Positions 16,558-27,393 of a stretch of DNA of 64,000 nt are shown here, one piece after another. The stretch spans positions 62,001 to 126,000 of the forward strand of contig NZ_FTMD01000006.1 of NCBI RefSeq assembly GCF_900156155.1. The letters are read 5' to 3'. Each line of letters opens with the position of its first letter. Positions within the stretch are counted from its first letter, which is position 1. The DNA comes from Aromatoleum tolulyticum (GTDB lineage Bacteria > Pseudomonadota > Gammaproteobacteria > Burkholderiales > Rhodocyclaceae). The position numbers were made by a program, and so were the translations under genes. The notes beneath the pieces are model-generated. The model searched no databases. It saw nothing but the letters and a program-made list of their open reading frames with translations, and was not told where the DNA came from.

Positions 16558-17465
16558 CAGTCGTTGCCGGCCCCGGTGGCGGGCCGGGTGCCTTCGAGGC
16601 GCGCCCAGCCCTCGTGGGTCGCGCCGACGCGCAGAGCGATGAAGGGGGCGTAGGCGGCGATGACCTGATCGGTCTGGGTGTCGAGTACGCCCGACAGCGC
16701 GATCCGTCCGCCGGGCGCCACGCGTGCGGCCAGCAGGGGCGCGAGCACGCACAGCGGGTTGGTGAGGATGTTTGCGACGACGATGTCGAACTGCACGTCG
16801 AGCGCTTGGCGCGAATGCTGCAGGCGCATCGTCACGCCATTGCGCTGCGCATTGTCGTGTGCGGCCTCGAGTGCCTTGTCGTCGATGTCGACGCCCAGCA
16901 CGTCGGCGGCTCCGAGCTTTGCCGCGGCGATGCCGAGGATGCCCGAACCGCAGCCGTAATCGAGCACGCCGGCGCCGGGCGTGACCGCGTCACACAGCCA
17001 TTCGAGGCACAGGCGCGTGGTCGGGTGCGAGCCCGTGCCGAAGGCCATGCCGGGATCGAGTTCGATGTTGATGGCGGTCGGATCGGGGGCGGTATGCCAG
17101 GAAGGCACGATCCACATCCGCTCGGTGATGCGGATCGGGTCGAACTGGCTTTGCGTGAGCTGCACCCAGTTCTGCTCTGCGACGTCCTCCAGCGTGAAGG
17201 GCGGCACCGCGTCGAAGCCCGCGTCGGCGGCCGCCCGCGCGAGGGCGACCGTGAGGTCGGCACCGGCGTCGAACAGCGCGGTGACGCGGCTGTGGTCCCA
17301 CAGGCCCACGGGGTGATGGCCCGGCTCGCCGAACTGCGGCTTTTCCGCCTCGGTGCCGGCGTCGGCGTCCTCGATGCTGATGGAGAGCGCGCCTGCCTCC
17401 ATCAGCGCTTCGGACAGCGCCTCGGCCTTCTTCGCCTCGGCCTGCAGGGTCACGGAAATCCACAT
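16557..17465 (-). CDS. prmA: Ribosomal protein L11 methyltransferase
   Basis: SAM-dependent methyltransferase of 302 residues that trimethylates amino groups on ribosomal protein L11. An N-terminal substrate-recognition domain (to about residue 105) starts with MWISVTLQAEAKKAEALSEAL. The Rossmann-type methyltransferase domain carries GMAFGTGSHPTTRLCLEWL, the SAM-binding VLDYGCGSGILGIAAAKLGA, and NILTNPL (NxxxxPL catalytic motif). It follows accC by 19 bp, an arrangement common in betaproteobacteria. Confidence 0.95.
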   Translation of the reverse strand: MWISVTLQAEAKKAEALSEALMEAGALSISIEDADAGTEAEKPQFGEPGHHPVGLWDHSRVTALFDAGADLTVALARAAADAGFDAVPPFTLEDVAEQNWVQLTQSQFDPIRITERMWIVPSWHTAPDPTAINIELDPGMAFGTGSHPTTRLCLEWLCDAVTPGAGVLDYGCGSGILGIAAAKLGAADVLGVDIDDKALEAAHDNAQRNGVTMRLQHSRQALDVQFDIVVANILTNPLCVLAPLLAARVAPGGRIALSGVLDTQTDQVIAAYAPFIALRVGATHEGWARLEGTRPATGAGND

Positions 17466-17484
17466 GCGCGGCGGCTCCGGCTCG

Positions 17485-18846
17485 TCAGCTCTTCTTGACT
17501 TCGTTGCGGTCGGCCAGCTTGTGCTCCAGATAGTGGATGCTGGTGCCGCCTTCGATGAAGCGCGCGTCGAGCATGAGTTCCTGGTGCAGCGGCACGTTCG
17601 TCTTGATGCCCTCGACGACCATCTCCGACAGCGCGATGCGCATGCGGCGGATCGCCTGTTCGCGCGTGTCGCCGTAGGCGATCAGCTTGCCGATCATCGA
17701 GTCGTAGTGCTGCGGGATCGTGTAGCCGTTGTAGACGTGCGAATCGACACGGATGCCTGGGCCGCCCGGCGTGTGCCAGTTGGTGATCTTGCCGGGGCAG
17801 GGGGTGAACTTGAACGGGTCTTCGGCGTTGATCCGGCACTCGACCGCGTGACCGCGGAAGACGATGTCCTTCTGGCCGAACCACAGCTTTTCGTTCGCCG
17901 CGATGCGGATCTGGGCCTGCACGATGTCGATGCCGGTGATCAGCTCGGTGACGGGGTGCTCGACCTGCACGCGCGTGTTCATCTCGATGAAGTAGAATTC
18001 GCCGTTCTCGAACAGGAATTCGAAGGTGCCGGCGCCGCGGTAGCCGATCTTGCGGCAGGCCTCGGCACAGCGCTCGCCGACCTTGGCGATGGCCTTGCGG
18101 TCGATGCCGGGCGCGGGTGCTTCCTCGATGACCTTCTGGTGGCGACGCTGCATCGAGCAGTCGCGTTCGCCCAGGTAGACCGCGTTGCCGTGCTCGTCGG
18201 CGAGAACCTGGATCTCGATATGGCGCGGGTTCTCGAGGAACTTCTCCATGTACACGACCGGGTTGCCGAATGCCGCCTGCGCTTCGGCGCGGGTCGTCTG
18301 CACGGCGTTGAGCAGCGCAGCTTCCGTGTGCACCACGCGCATGCCGCGTCCGCCGCCGCCGCCGGCCGCCTTGATGATCACCGGATAGCCGACCGCGCGC
18401 GCGATCTTGACGATCTCCTTGGGGTCTTCCGGCAGGGCGCCGTCGGAACCCGGCACGCAGGGCACGCCCGCGGCCTTCATCGCATCCTTCGCGCTGACCT
18501 TGTCGCCCATCAGGCGGATCGTTTCGGCGCGCGGGCCGATGAACGCGAAGCCGGACTGTTCGACGCGCTCGGCGAAGTCGGCGTTCTCCGACAGGAAACC
18601 GTAGCCGGGGTGGATCGCCTCGGCATCGGTGACTTCCGCCGCCGAGATGATGGCCGGGACGTTCAGGTAGCTCTGCGCCGACGCGGCGGGGCCGATGCAC
18701 ACCGACTCGTCGGCGAGCTTCACGTACTTGGCCTCGGTGTCCGCGACCGAATGCACGGCGACCGTGCGGATGCCGAGTTCGCGGCAGGCGCGCAGCACCC
18801 TAAGGGCGATCTCGCCGCGGTTCGCGATCAGGATTTTTTCGAACAT
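17485..18846 (-). CDS. accC: Acetyl-CoA carboxylase, biotin carboxylase subunit
   Basis: ATP-grasp enzyme of 453 residues that carboxylates biotin on AccB with bicarbonate and ATP, the first half-reaction of malonyl-CoA formation. The N-terminus [20 protein letters not shown] is diagnostic; the ATP-binding glycine loop is [12 protein letters not shown] near residue 160, and [16 protein letters not shown] carries the metal and bicarbonate ligands. The start is set at ATG 18846, ten bases after the accB stop; a start six codons upstream would run into accB and is not supported by the family N-terminus. Confidence 0.97.
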   Translation of the reverse strand: MFEKILIANRGEIALRVLRACRELGIRTVAVHSVADTEAKYVKLADESVCIGPAASAQSYLNVPAIISAAEVTDAEAIHPGYGFLSENADFAERVEQSGFAFIGPRAETIRLMGDKVSAKDAMKAAGVPCVPGSDGALPEDPKEIVKIARAVGYPVIIKAAGGGGGRGMRVVHTEAALLNAVQTTRAEAQAAFGNPVVYMEKFLENPRHIEIQVLADEHGNAVYLGERDCSMQRRHQKVIEEAPAPGIDRKAIAKVGERCAEACRKIGYRGAGTFEFLFENGEFYFIEMNTRVQVEHPVTELITGIDIVQAQIRIAANEKLWFGQKDIVFRGHAVECRINAEDPFKFTPCPGKITNWHTPGGPGIRVDSHVYNGYTIPQHYDSMIGKLIAYGDTREQAIRRMRIALSEMVVEGIKTNVPLHQELMLDARFIEGGTSIHYLEHKLADRNEVKKS

Positions 18847-18856
18847 GGCGCGCCGA

Positions 18857-19306
18857 TCAGGCAATGACGAACAGCGGCTGGCCGTACTCGACCGGCTGGC
18901 CGTTCTCGACCAGGATCGCCTTGACCGTGCCGGTGAACTCCGACTCGATCTCGTTCATGAGCTTCATCGCTTCGATGATGCACAGACGGTCGCCCACGGC
19001 GACGCTCTGGCCGACGTCGATCAGCGGCTTCGCGCCCGGCGCGGTCGCGCGGTAGAAGGTGCCGACCATCGGCGATTTGACGACGTTGCCGTCGGGCAGT
19101 GCATCAGCCGCCGGCGCGACGACCACATTGGTGGCGGGCGCTGCAGCGGGGGCGGCCATGGGCGCGGCTGCCAGATAGGCCGGTGCCGTGGGGGCGGCGA
19201 TGTGCTTGGCGATGCGTACCTTCTCTTCGCCCTCGGTGACCTCCAGTTCGGAAATGCCCGATTCCTGGACGAGGTCGATCAGTTTCTTCAGCTTGCGCAG
19301 ATCCAT
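18857..19306 (-). CDS. accB: Acetyl-CoA carboxylase, biotin carboxyl carrier protein
   Basis: Biotin carrier of 149 residues. The N-terminal region [28 protein letters not shown] is typical, then comes an Ala/Pro-rich linker (about 37-70), then the biotinyl domain with the biotinylated lysine Lys115 in EAMKLMNE. The protein shuttles carboxybiotin between AccC and the carboxyltransferase AccAD, which is not in this window. It is the first gene of accB-accC-prmA-(zinc ribbon)-dgkA on the minus strand, 54 bp after aroQ. Confidence 0.97.
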   Translation of the reverse strand: MDLRKLKKLIDLVQESGISELEVTEGEEKVRIAKHIAAPTAPAYLAAAPMAAPAAAPATNVVVAPAADALPDGNVVKSPMVGTFYRATAPGAKPLIDVGQSVAVGDRLCIIEAMKLMNEIESEFTGTVKAILVENGQPVEYGQPLFVIA

Positions 19307-19360
19307 GCTGTTCTCCGGACAATGCGGCGCATCCGGGGCGCCGCCAGAGGGGTTTCGTGT

Positions 19361-19852
19361 CTAGCTTTTCCGCAGTTGCGTCAGGGCGAATTCGAGTGCG
19401 GCCATGTAGCCGTATGCGCCCAGTCCGCAGATCACGCCGATGGCGCGATCGGAAAAATAGGAGTGATGGCGGAACGATTCCCGTGCGTGGATGTTGGACA
19501 AATGTACTTCCACGTAGGGAATCGCCACCGCGGCCAGCGCGTCGCGCAGGGCGACGCTCGTGTGGCTGTAGCCGGCCGGGTTGATGATGATGTAGTCGAT
19601 CGCTTCCACGGCTGCAGCCTGGATGCGGTCGATGAGCTGCCCTTCGTGATTGCTCTGGAAGGACTCGACGATGACCCCGGCGGCACGGGCACGCGCATCC
19701 ATTGCGGAATGGATGTCGGCCAGCGTGGTGCGACCATAAACATCGGGTTCGCGAGTACCGAGGAGGTTGAGGTTGGGGCCGTGCAGAACCAGGATGCGGG
19801 TCTGCGGAGGCGGTGGGGCCTCGGTGGTTTTGCTGCGTTTTGAGCGCGTCAT
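19361..19852 (-). CDS. aroQ: 3-Dehydroquinate dehydratase, type II
   Basis: Enzyme of 163 residues for the third shikimate-pathway step (3-dehydroquinate to 3-dehydroshikimate). Signature segments are [18 protein letters not shown] (catalytic Tyr), [17 protein letters not shown] and [20 protein letters not shown] (catalytic His). About 17 extra basic/Pro-rich residues precede the core, so an internal start is conceivable, but no better ATG is seen. The order aroQ-accB-accC is common in proteobacteria. A short inverted repeat (CGGCAAGTTTGCCG) lies just upstream of the start. Confidence 0.96.
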   Translation of the reverse strand: MTRSKRSKTTEAPPPPQTRILVLHGPNLNLLGTREPDVYGRTTLADIHSAMDARARAAGVIVESFQSNHEGQLIDRIQAAAVEAIDYIIINPAGYSHTSVALRDALAAVAIPYVEVHLSNIHARESFRHHSYFSDRAIGVICGLGAYGYMAALEFALTQLRKS

Positions 19853-19909
19853 AACGGCAAGTTTGCCGCAGATCGCCGCACTTTGTCCAGTGAAAGCGTT
19901 CCGGGCACG

Positions 19910-20461
19910 TCAGCGCGAAGCGAGAAGTGCGCGAATTTTGCCCTCAAGTTCCGCTTCATTCAAGGTGCCCAGCTTCACGAAATCCAGTTCGCCGCGTCGG
20001 TCGAAGATCGCGGTGAATGGGAGCGCCTGGGACGTGTTTCCGAGCGCGCTCGTCACGGCCAGGGTCTGCAGCGGGGCGATCAGCAGCGGGTAGGGAACCT
20101 TGTTTTCCTCGGCGAATCTGTGCACGTTGTCGGGCTGGTCGATGCCGATGCCGACGAATTGCACCGGTGCATCGGCGAAGCGCCGGCTCACGGCAGCGAA
20201 TTCGGGAATCTCGCGCAGGCAGGGCGGGCACCATGTCGCCCAGAAATTGACCACCAGCACTTTTCCTTGCCACTGCGAGAGGGTCTGCGGCTGGCCGTCA
20301 CTGTCGGGCAGGTTCAGGGCGAGGATCGGTGCGCCCGCGTCGCGGGCGACCTGTGCCGCGGCAGGGCGCGGAGGCGAAGAGTTGCGCTGGGCGAGATAAC
20401 CGGCGAAGCCTGCGGCTGCGGCGACGGCGAGGATCAAGGCGTTGCGGACGAGCGGTTTCAT
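19910..20461 (-). CDS. TlpA-family thiol:disulfide oxidoreductase
   Basis: Periplasmic thioredoxin-fold protein of 183 residues. A single N-terminal hydrophobic segment (about 7-24) is a signal anchor. The redox motif is WCPPC (Cys78, Cys81) in FWATWCPPCLREIPEF, and a GIDQPDNVHRFAEE segment with a later cis-Pro region completes the fold. Members reduce periplasmic cysteines or take part in cytochrome c maturation; the target here is unknown. The frame extends upstream to 20551, but ATG 20461 begins the signal sequence. It follows the nucleotidyltransferase-like gene by 13 bp. Confidence 0.88.
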   Translation of the reverse strand: MKPLVRNALILAVAAAAGFAGYLAQRNSSPPRPAAAQVARDAGAPILALNLPDSDGQPQTLSQWQGKVLVVNFWATWCPPCLREIPEFAAVSRRFADAPVQFVGIGIDQPDNVHRFAEENKVPYPLLIAPLQTLAVTSALGNTSQALPFTAIFDRRGELDFVKLGTLNEAELEGKIRALLASR

Positions 20462-20474
20462 GGTGCGGGCGGTT

Positions 20475-21086
20475 TCAGCGCACGGGTTCGGGTTCGCTGC
20501 GGCCCTGGGCGAGCAGCGCCTCGACCGCCGGCAGGCGCGCCCTTTCCGCATGCCGGCGGTTGGAGCGTTCGGAGTCGGCCGGATAGATCGACAGGCGGAT
20601 CGGAACCTGTTCCCAGTCGAAGCTCAGTATGGCTTCCGGCGCGTGCGGCGCGGGGCGGCGCGGTTCGCGGTGTTCGTAGGCGATGTCCTGGTTGAGGAAG
20701 AAGATCTCGACCTCCTTGGCGCTTTCCGGGAAGAGTTCGATATCGACCTCGGTGTAGCGACCCGCGGTGCCGTCGAGGGCGCCGCCGGTAAGGTAGGGGC
20801 GAAACTCGTCGAGCAGGCGCATCACGCCGACAGCGGCGCGACGCATCTCGAGTACGCGTTCGGCCTGCTCCTCGTCCTGGTACAGCGACTGCCAGGCGCG
20901 CAGCTCGGCTTCGATCTCGGCGTTGTTGGGCAGGGAGTCGGTGTCCGAAGCGCCGAGTTGGCGGGCGGCCTTGCGCTTGGCGAAGCCGAAATCGCTGATA
21001 CCGTCTTCGGCCATCATGCGGGCCGCTGCCGCGGCGATTTCACGCCTCAGGGTTGCGGAGCGGGATGGGGGCGCGCGGAAAGTCAT
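20475..21086 (-). CDS. Hypothetical protein, possible nucleotidyltransferase-fold
   Basis: Protein of 203 residues with no motif I can name for certain. The first 50 residues are basic and helical (RREIAAAAARMMAEDGISDFGFAKRKAARQLG). The centre has YLTGGALDGTAGRYTEVDIELFPES followed by KEVEIFFLN, which resembles the glycine-plus-acidic pattern of nucleotidyltransferases. Homologues are recalled as hypothetical proteins next to mpl in related genomes, but this is not verified. The start is ATG 21086, divergent from mpl, and the shared gap holds a perfect inverted repeat at 21106-21140. Confidence 0.7.
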   Translation of the reverse strand: MTFRAPPSRSATLRREIAAAAARMMAEDGISDFGFAKRKAARQLGASDTDSLPNNAEIEAELRAWQSLYQDEEQAERVLEMRRAAVGVMRLLDEFRPYLTGGALDGTAGRYTEVDIELFPESAKEVEIFFLNQDIAYEHREPRRPAPHAPEAILSFDWEQVPIRLSIYPADSERSNRRHAERARLPAVEALLAQGRSEPEPVR

Positions 21087-21105
21087 GGTCGCGAGTCCGG
21101 CTGAG

Positions 21106-21140
21106 GGTCCGTGTAGAATGCGCACCATTCTACACGGACC
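21106..21140. promoter_or_regulatory. Perfect 15-bp inverted repeat with symmetric -10 elements
   Basis: The arms 21106-21120 (GGTCCGTGTAGAATG) and 21126-21140 are perfect inverted copies around a 5-base centre. Each arm contains TAGAAT, a good -10 hexamer, one reading towards mpl and one towards the divergent nucleotidyltransferase-like gene. It may act as a bidirectional promoter, as an operator for a dimeric regulator, or both. No clear -35 is seen on either side. Confidence 0.65.
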
Positions 21141-21183
21141 GGTTTCAGGCACATTGCAGCGGTCCGTAAGTCCCGGAGTTTCG

Positions 21184-22554
21184 ATGCACATCCACATCCT
21201 TGGAATCTGCGGCACCTTCATGGGCGGCGTGGCGCTGCTCGCCCGTTCGGCCGGGCACAAGGTGACCGGCTGCGACGCGAACGTCTATCCGCCGATGAGC
21301 ACCCAGCTCGAAGCGCAGGGCATCGGCCTGACGGAAGGCTACGATGCCTCGCAGGTCGACCTTGCGCCCGACATGTTCGTCGTCGGCAATGCCATCTCGC
21401 GCGGCAATCCGCTGCTGGAGGCGATCCTCGAACGCGGACTCCCCTATGTGTCCGGTCCGCAGTGGCTGGCCGAGCACGTCCTGCAGGGGCGCTGGGTGCT
21501 GGCTGTCGCGGGCACGCACGGCAAGACCACGACGACCTCCATGCTCGCGTGGATTCTGGACGATGCAGGGCTCAATCCCGGCTTCCTCGTCGGCGGCGTG
21601 CCGGGCAACTTCGGCGTGTCGGCGCGCCTCACCGATTCGCCCTTTTTCGTCATCGAGGCGGACGAGTACGACACGGCATTCTGCGACAAGCGTTCGAAGT
21701 TCGTGCATTACCGTCCGCGCACGGCCATTCTCAACAATCTCGAGTTCGACCACGCCGACATCTTTGCCGACCTCGCGGCGATCGAGACGCAGTTCCATCA
21801 CCTCGTGCGGACGATTCCGGCATCCGGCCGCATCGTCGCGAATGGCGGCGAAGAGAGCCTGAAGCGCGTGCTCGCGCGCGGCTGCTGGTCCGAGTTGGAG
21901 TGGTTCGGCGACGCCGCGCAGTGGTCGGTCGAGCCGGGGGCGGAGGAGGGTAAGGGCGAGGGCGAGGCCGTGTTCAGGCTGCGCGGCGAGGAGTTGGGGC
22001 GCATCGCGATGCCGATGTCGGGCAGTCACAATCGCAGCAATGCACTGGCGGCCATCGCCGCGGCCCGCCATGTCGGCGTGACGCCGGCGCAGGCCATCGC
22101 GAGCCTCGCGCGTTTCCAGGGGATCAAGCGTCGCATGGAGGTGCGCGGCCGCGTAGACGGGATCACCGTCTATGACGATTTCGCCCACCATCCGACGGCG
22201 ATCGCGCTGACGGTCGAAGGGCTGCGCAAACGCGAAGCGCAGGGGCGCATCCTTGCGGTGCTAGAGCCGCGCTCGAACACGATGAAGCTGGGGGTGATGA
22301 AGAGTCGCTTGCCCGACAGTCTGGCCCTGGCCGACCGCGTTTACTGCTACGCGAACAATCTGGGCTGGAATGCGGGCGAAGCGCTCGCGCCGCTGGGCGG
22401 GCGGGCCGGTACCTTCGATTCGCTGGACGAGATGGTCGCGGCCGTCGTCACCGAAGCCCGCCCCGGCGATCACGTGCTGGTCATGAGCAACGGCGGCTTC
22501 GGCGGCGTGCACGACAAGCTGCTCGCCGCTTTGCGTTCCCGCCAGGCGGGTTGA
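21184..22554 (+). CDS. mpl: UDP-MurNAc:L-Ala-gamma-D-Glu-meso-DAP ligase (murein recycling)
   Basis: Mur-ligase family enzyme of 456 residues that joins recycled murein tripeptide to UDP-MurNAc in the cytoplasm. It begins MHIHILGICGTFMGGVALLAR, the Mpl variant of the Mur N-terminal motif (MurC has GIGGAGMSG). The ATP loop is [13 protein letters not shown] near residue 117, the central motif is EADEYDTAF, and the C-terminal domain has VYDDFAHHPTAI and EPRSNTMKLG. The frame is open back to 20923, but ATG 21184 begins the conserved domain. It is transcribed from the gap containing the inverted repeat and ends before a hairpin shared with convergent dolP. Confidence 0.95.
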   Translation: MHIHILGICGTFMGGVALLARSAGHKVTGCDANVYPPMSTQLEAQGIGLTEGYDASQVDLAPDMFVVGNAISRGNPLLEAILERGLPYVSGPQWLAEHVLQGRWVLAVAGTHGKTTTTSMLAWILDDAGLNPGFLVGGVPGNFGVSARLTDSPFFVIEADEYDTAFCDKRSKFVHYRPRTAILNNLEFDHADIFADLAAIETQFHHLVRTIPASGRIVANGGEESLKRVLARGCWSELEWFGDAAQWSVEPGAEEGKGEGEAVFRLRGEELGRIAMPMSGSHNRSNALAAIAAARHVGVTPAQAIASLARFQGIKRRMEVRGRVDGITVYDDFAHHPTAIALTVEGLRKREAQGRILAVLEPRSNTMKLGVMKSRLPDSLALADRVYCYANNLGWNAGEALAPLGGRAGTFDSLDEMVAAVVTEARPGDHVLVMSNGGFGGVHDKLLAALRSRQAG

Positions 22555-22566
22555 CGAAACGTGCGA

Positions 22567-22589
22567 GAGCGGCTTCGCCGAAGCCGCTC
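22567..22589. terminator. Hairpin between convergent mpl and dolP (REP-like core)
   Basis: GAGCGGCTTC (22567-22576) pairs perfectly with GAAGCCGCTC (22580-22589) around a 3-base loop, in the 52-bp gap between two convergent stops. There is no U-tract. The arms share GAGCGGCTTC/GAAGCCGCTC with the REP unit at 63622, so it may be a minimal REP that doubles as a bidirectional transcription stop. Confidence 0.55.
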
Positions 22590-22606
22590 CAGCCGACGAT
22601 CCGGCG

Positions 22607-23238
22607 TTAGTCCTTCTTGCCTTCGAGCTGGCGGGCCTGCTGGTCGGTGATGTACTCGAACACCCTCACGACCTTGCGCACGCCGTCCGTGCGGCGTGCC
22701 ACCTCGGTCGCGGCGTCCGCCTCGCGGCGCGTCACGATGCCGAGCAGGAACACGGTTCCCGCCTCGGTCACGACCTTGATATGGTTGGCGCTGAACTGCG
22801 CCGAATCGACGAAGCGCGCCTTGACCTTCGACGTGATCAGCGAGTCGTTGCCGCGCGAGGTCAGCGACGAGGTGCCGGCGACCTGGATCTCATTGACGAT
22901 GCCCTTGACGTTGGCGATGCCGCCGGCCACGCGCTCCGCTTCGGCACGGTGCGCCTCGGAGGGGGCTTCTCCGGTGAGCAGCACGTTGCGGTTGAAGGAC
23001 GTCACGTTGATATGCACGGCGTCGCCGAGGCGATCGCGCAGTGCGCTCGAGGTGCGCCATTCGATGCCTTCGTCCTCGACGTAGGCGCCCGAGGTGCGGC
23101 GGTCGGCAACCATGGCCGCGCCCGCTCCGACCCCGCCCGCGACGAGCGGGAAACAGCCCTGCAGCAGCGGCAGCGTCGCTGCTGCGCCCAGGCCGAGGAG
23201 CAGGGTGCGCCGGCTGGCTTGAAGGGTCTTGTTGTTCA

Positions 23239-23239
<1 letters not shown>
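22607..23239 (-). CDS. dolP: BON-domain lipoprotein (DolP/YraP-like)
   Basis: Protein of 210 residues with a signal peptide ending in the lipobox LQGC (Cys29), followed by two BON domains (about 55-120 and 130-200) with ...INVTSFNRNVLLTGEAP... and ...IKVVTEAGTVFLLGIVTRREADAA. DolP is an outer membrane lipoprotein that binds anionic phospholipids at division sites and supports envelope integrity. The cluster rsmI / yraN-diaA-dolP is the same as in E. coli, which supports the name. Its ATG start at 23239 touches the diaA stop (one-base overlap). Confidence 0.88.
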
Positions 23240-25239
<2,000 letters not shown>

Positions 25240-25246
25240 ACCCGCA

Positions 25247-25252
25247 TATATA
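25247..25252 (+). promoter_or_regulatory. -10 element for pyrC
   Basis: A perfect TATAAT, within CATATATAATTGG, lies 43 bp before the pyrC ATG in the gap after rsmI. No clear -35 at normal spacing was recognised. Confidence 0.5.
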
Positions 25253-25295
25253 ATTGGCGCGACCAACGGCGCCCGCATCCCGATCCTGGAACGTC

Positions 25296-26330
25296 ATGCA
25301 CAAAATTTCCCTTATCCGCCCCGACGACTGGCATCTGCACGTGCGCGACGGCGCCGCGCTGGCGGCCGTCGTGCCGCACACCGCGCAGCGCTTCGGCCGT
25401 GCGCTCATCATGCCCAATCTGCGGCCGCCCGTGACCACGACGGCGCTGGCTCTCGAATACCGCGACCGCATCCGCGCGGCGGTGCCGGCCGGCATCGAGT
25501 TCGAGCCGCTGATGAGCCTCTACCTCACCGACAACATGGCGCCGGACGAGATCGATCGTGCCAGGGCGAGCGGCGCGGTGGTGGCGGTGAAGCTCTATCC
25601 GGCAGGCGCGACGACCAATTCGGATGCGGGTGTGACGGCGATCGAGAAGGTCTATCCGGTGCTGGAGCGGATGGAGCGTGTCGGGATGGTGTTGTGCGTG
25701 CACGGCGAAGTGACGCAGGGTGAAGTCGACGTCTTCGATCGCGAGCAGGTGTTCATCGACCGCGTGCTTGCCCCGCTGACGCAGAAATTTCCCGGCCTGC
25801 GCGTCGTCTTCGAGCACATCACGACCGCCGATGCCGCCCAGTTCGTGAAGGCGGCGGGCGACAACGTCGGCGCGACGATCACCGCCCACCATCTGCTGCT
25901 CAACCGCAACGCGATCTTCGCCGGCGGCATTCGTCCGCATCATTACTGCCTGCCCGTGCTCAAGCGCGAGACCCATCGGCGTGCGCTGGTCGAGGCGGCG
26001 ACCTCCGGCAATACGAAGTTCTTCCTCGGCACCGATTCGGCGCCGCACGCGCGCTCGACGAAAGAGGCAGGCTGCGGCTGTGCGGGTTGCTACACGGCGC
26101 ATGCCGGGATCGAGCTGTATGCCGAGGCCTTCGAGCAGGCCGGGGCGCTGGACAGGCTCGAGGCGTTCGCGAGCCTCAATGGTCCGGCGTTCTATGGACT
26201 GCCGCCCAATTCCGGGCGCATCACGCTGACGAAACAGGTGTGGGACGTTCCGGCCGCCTACGATTATCTTGCCGGCGACCCGCTGGTGCCCCTGCGTGCC
26301 GGCGAAACCATCGCCTGGCGGCTGCTCTGA
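25296..26330 (+). CDS. pyrC: Dihydroorotase
   Basis: Amidohydrolase of 344 residues for the third step of pyrimidine synthesis (carbamoyl-aspartate to dihydroorotate). It is the short, E. coli-type (class II) enzyme. Metal-binding WHLHVRDG is near residue 12, the carboxylated lysine is in [14 protein letters not shown], further metal histidines are in CVHGEV and ITAHHLLLN, and the catalytic Asp is in GTDSAPHA. The start ATG 25296 is just before the conserved N-terminus; the frame extends 14 codons upstream without support. Confidence 0.96.
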   Translation: MHKISLIRPDDWHLHVRDGAALAAVVPHTAQRFGRALIMPNLRPPVTTTALALEYRDRIRAAVPAGIEFEPLMSLYLTDNMAPDEIDRARASGAVVAVKLYPAGATTNSDAGVTAIEKVYPVLERMERVGMVLCVHGEVTQGEVDVFDREQVFIDRVLAPLTQKFPGLRVVFEHITTADAAQFVKAAGDNVGATITAHHLLLNRNAIFAGGIRPHHYCLPVLKRETHRRALVEAATSGNTKFFLGTDSAPHARSTKEAGCGCAGCYTAHAGIELYAEAFEQAGALDRLEAFASLNGPAFYGLPPNSGRITLTKQVWDVPAAYDYLAGDPLVPLRAGETIAWRLL

Positions 26331-26342
26331 TCGGGAGTCCCT

Positions 26343-26762
26343 ATGCCGAATGCCCGGACAAATGCGATTGTCGCGCTGGCAATGCTGCCCATGCTCGCGG
26401 CGTGCGAGAACAGTGCGACCGCCTTCATGATCGAGGGCAGCCAGCACGCCCTGATTCTGGTGCGCGAGAAACCCTACTTCTGGCAGGGCACGGTCAATCA
26501 GGCGGTCATCGCGTCGCGCCTGCCGCACTGCCAGCGGCGCGTGCCGATTCATCCGGACGGCACCGAACTGACGCCGATGGAAGTGTTCGAGGCCGGTGAT
26601 CGCCTGTGGGCGCTCCACCAGGGCAGCCGCTGGTACCTCGTCGGGACCGACAAGTGCCAGGTGCAGGACTGGGACAATGCCGCGGGTTCGACTCCGGGGC
26701 CTGCGCTCGGCACCTTTCGCTTGAAGGACGGCGTCGCCACCTTCATTCCCGCGGGCAAGTGA
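26343..26762 (+). CDS. Hypothetical lipoprotein
   Basis: Protein of 139 residues starting 12 bp after pyrC. A signal peptide (IVALAMLPMLAAC) ends in a lipobox LAAC with Cys20. The mature part has about 120 residues with two further cysteines (in HCQRR and KCQVQDW) that could form a disulfide. No family was recognised. Its stop is 12 bp before the -10 element of rnpB. Confidence 0.7.
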   Translation: MPNARTNAIVALAMLPMLAACENSATAFMIEGSQHALILVREKPYFWQGTVNQAVIASRLPHCQRRVPIHPDGTELTPMEVFEAGDRLWALHQGSRWYLVGTDKCQVQDWDNAAGSTPGPALGTFRLKDGVATFIPAGK

Positions 26763-26774
26763 ACGCGCGAAGCG

Positions 26775-26780
26775 TATAAT
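26775..26780 (+). promoter_or_regulatory. -10 element for rnpB
   Basis: A perfect TATAAT lies 9 bp before the first nucleotide of RNase P RNA, the spacing expected for a start at about 26788. Confidence 0.75.
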
Positions 26781-26788
26781 CCGCAGCG

Positions 26789-27170
<382 letters not shown>

Positions 27171-27191
27171 CTCCCGCTGAGCTGTTTTTTT

Positions 27192-27226
27192 CCCACTTGC
27201 GTGTGCGTTTTCCCACGCTTCCCCAC
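27192..27226 (-). promoter_or_regulatory. Upstream, inverted set of MraZ-type GTGGG boxes
   Basis: Read on the minus strand, GTGGG boxes lie at 27192-27196, 27212-27216 and 27222-27226, spaced by exactly 20 and 10 bp. The first and last extend to AAGTGGG, the same 7-mer as two boxes of the mraZ operator at 27392-27426. The position expected for a fourth box (27202) is degenerate. The set begins immediately after the T-run that follows rnpB. A regulatory role is inferred from sequence only. Confidence 0.5.
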
Positions 27227-27364
27227 TTCGGGCTCGTCCGGCGTCCGAATCTCTACGTTTTTCTCATGAAGTTGCGCTATCTGCCTTGATTTTTCAGGGT
27301 TTATGGCGGCGCTTTGCTTGTTCATAAGTCATTGTGTAGCAACGGAAAACTCCCCGCGCGCGGC
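27227..27364. other. Remaining rnpB-mraZ gap
   Basis: No gene is supported in this part of the 295-bp stretch between rnpB and mraZ. It is less GC-rich than the surrounding genes. Beyond the box sets on either side I see no further repeat or hairpin of note. Confidence 0.5.
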
Positions 27365-27393
27365 TTGACCCTCCATTTCCTTTACTCTAAAGT
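27365..27393 (+). promoter_or_regulatory. Promoter of mraZ / dcw cluster
   Basis: TTGACC (27365-27370) and TAAAGT (27388-27393) are spaced by 17 bp and face mraZ. The -10 overlaps the first MraZ box, so bound MraZ would cover the promoter. This is the expected location of the cluster's main promoter. Confidence 0.6.

Noticed and set aside
19855-19868. Short palindrome CGGCAAGTTTGCCG upstream of aroQ as a regulatory attenuator
   Set aside because: A 6-bp stem with a 2-base centre is too short to claim function; noted only in the aroQ entry.
27171-27191. Strong rho-independent terminator after rnpB
   Set aside because: There is a run of seven T, but no separate stable hairpin directly before it; P1 of RNase P RNA is the only nearby stem.
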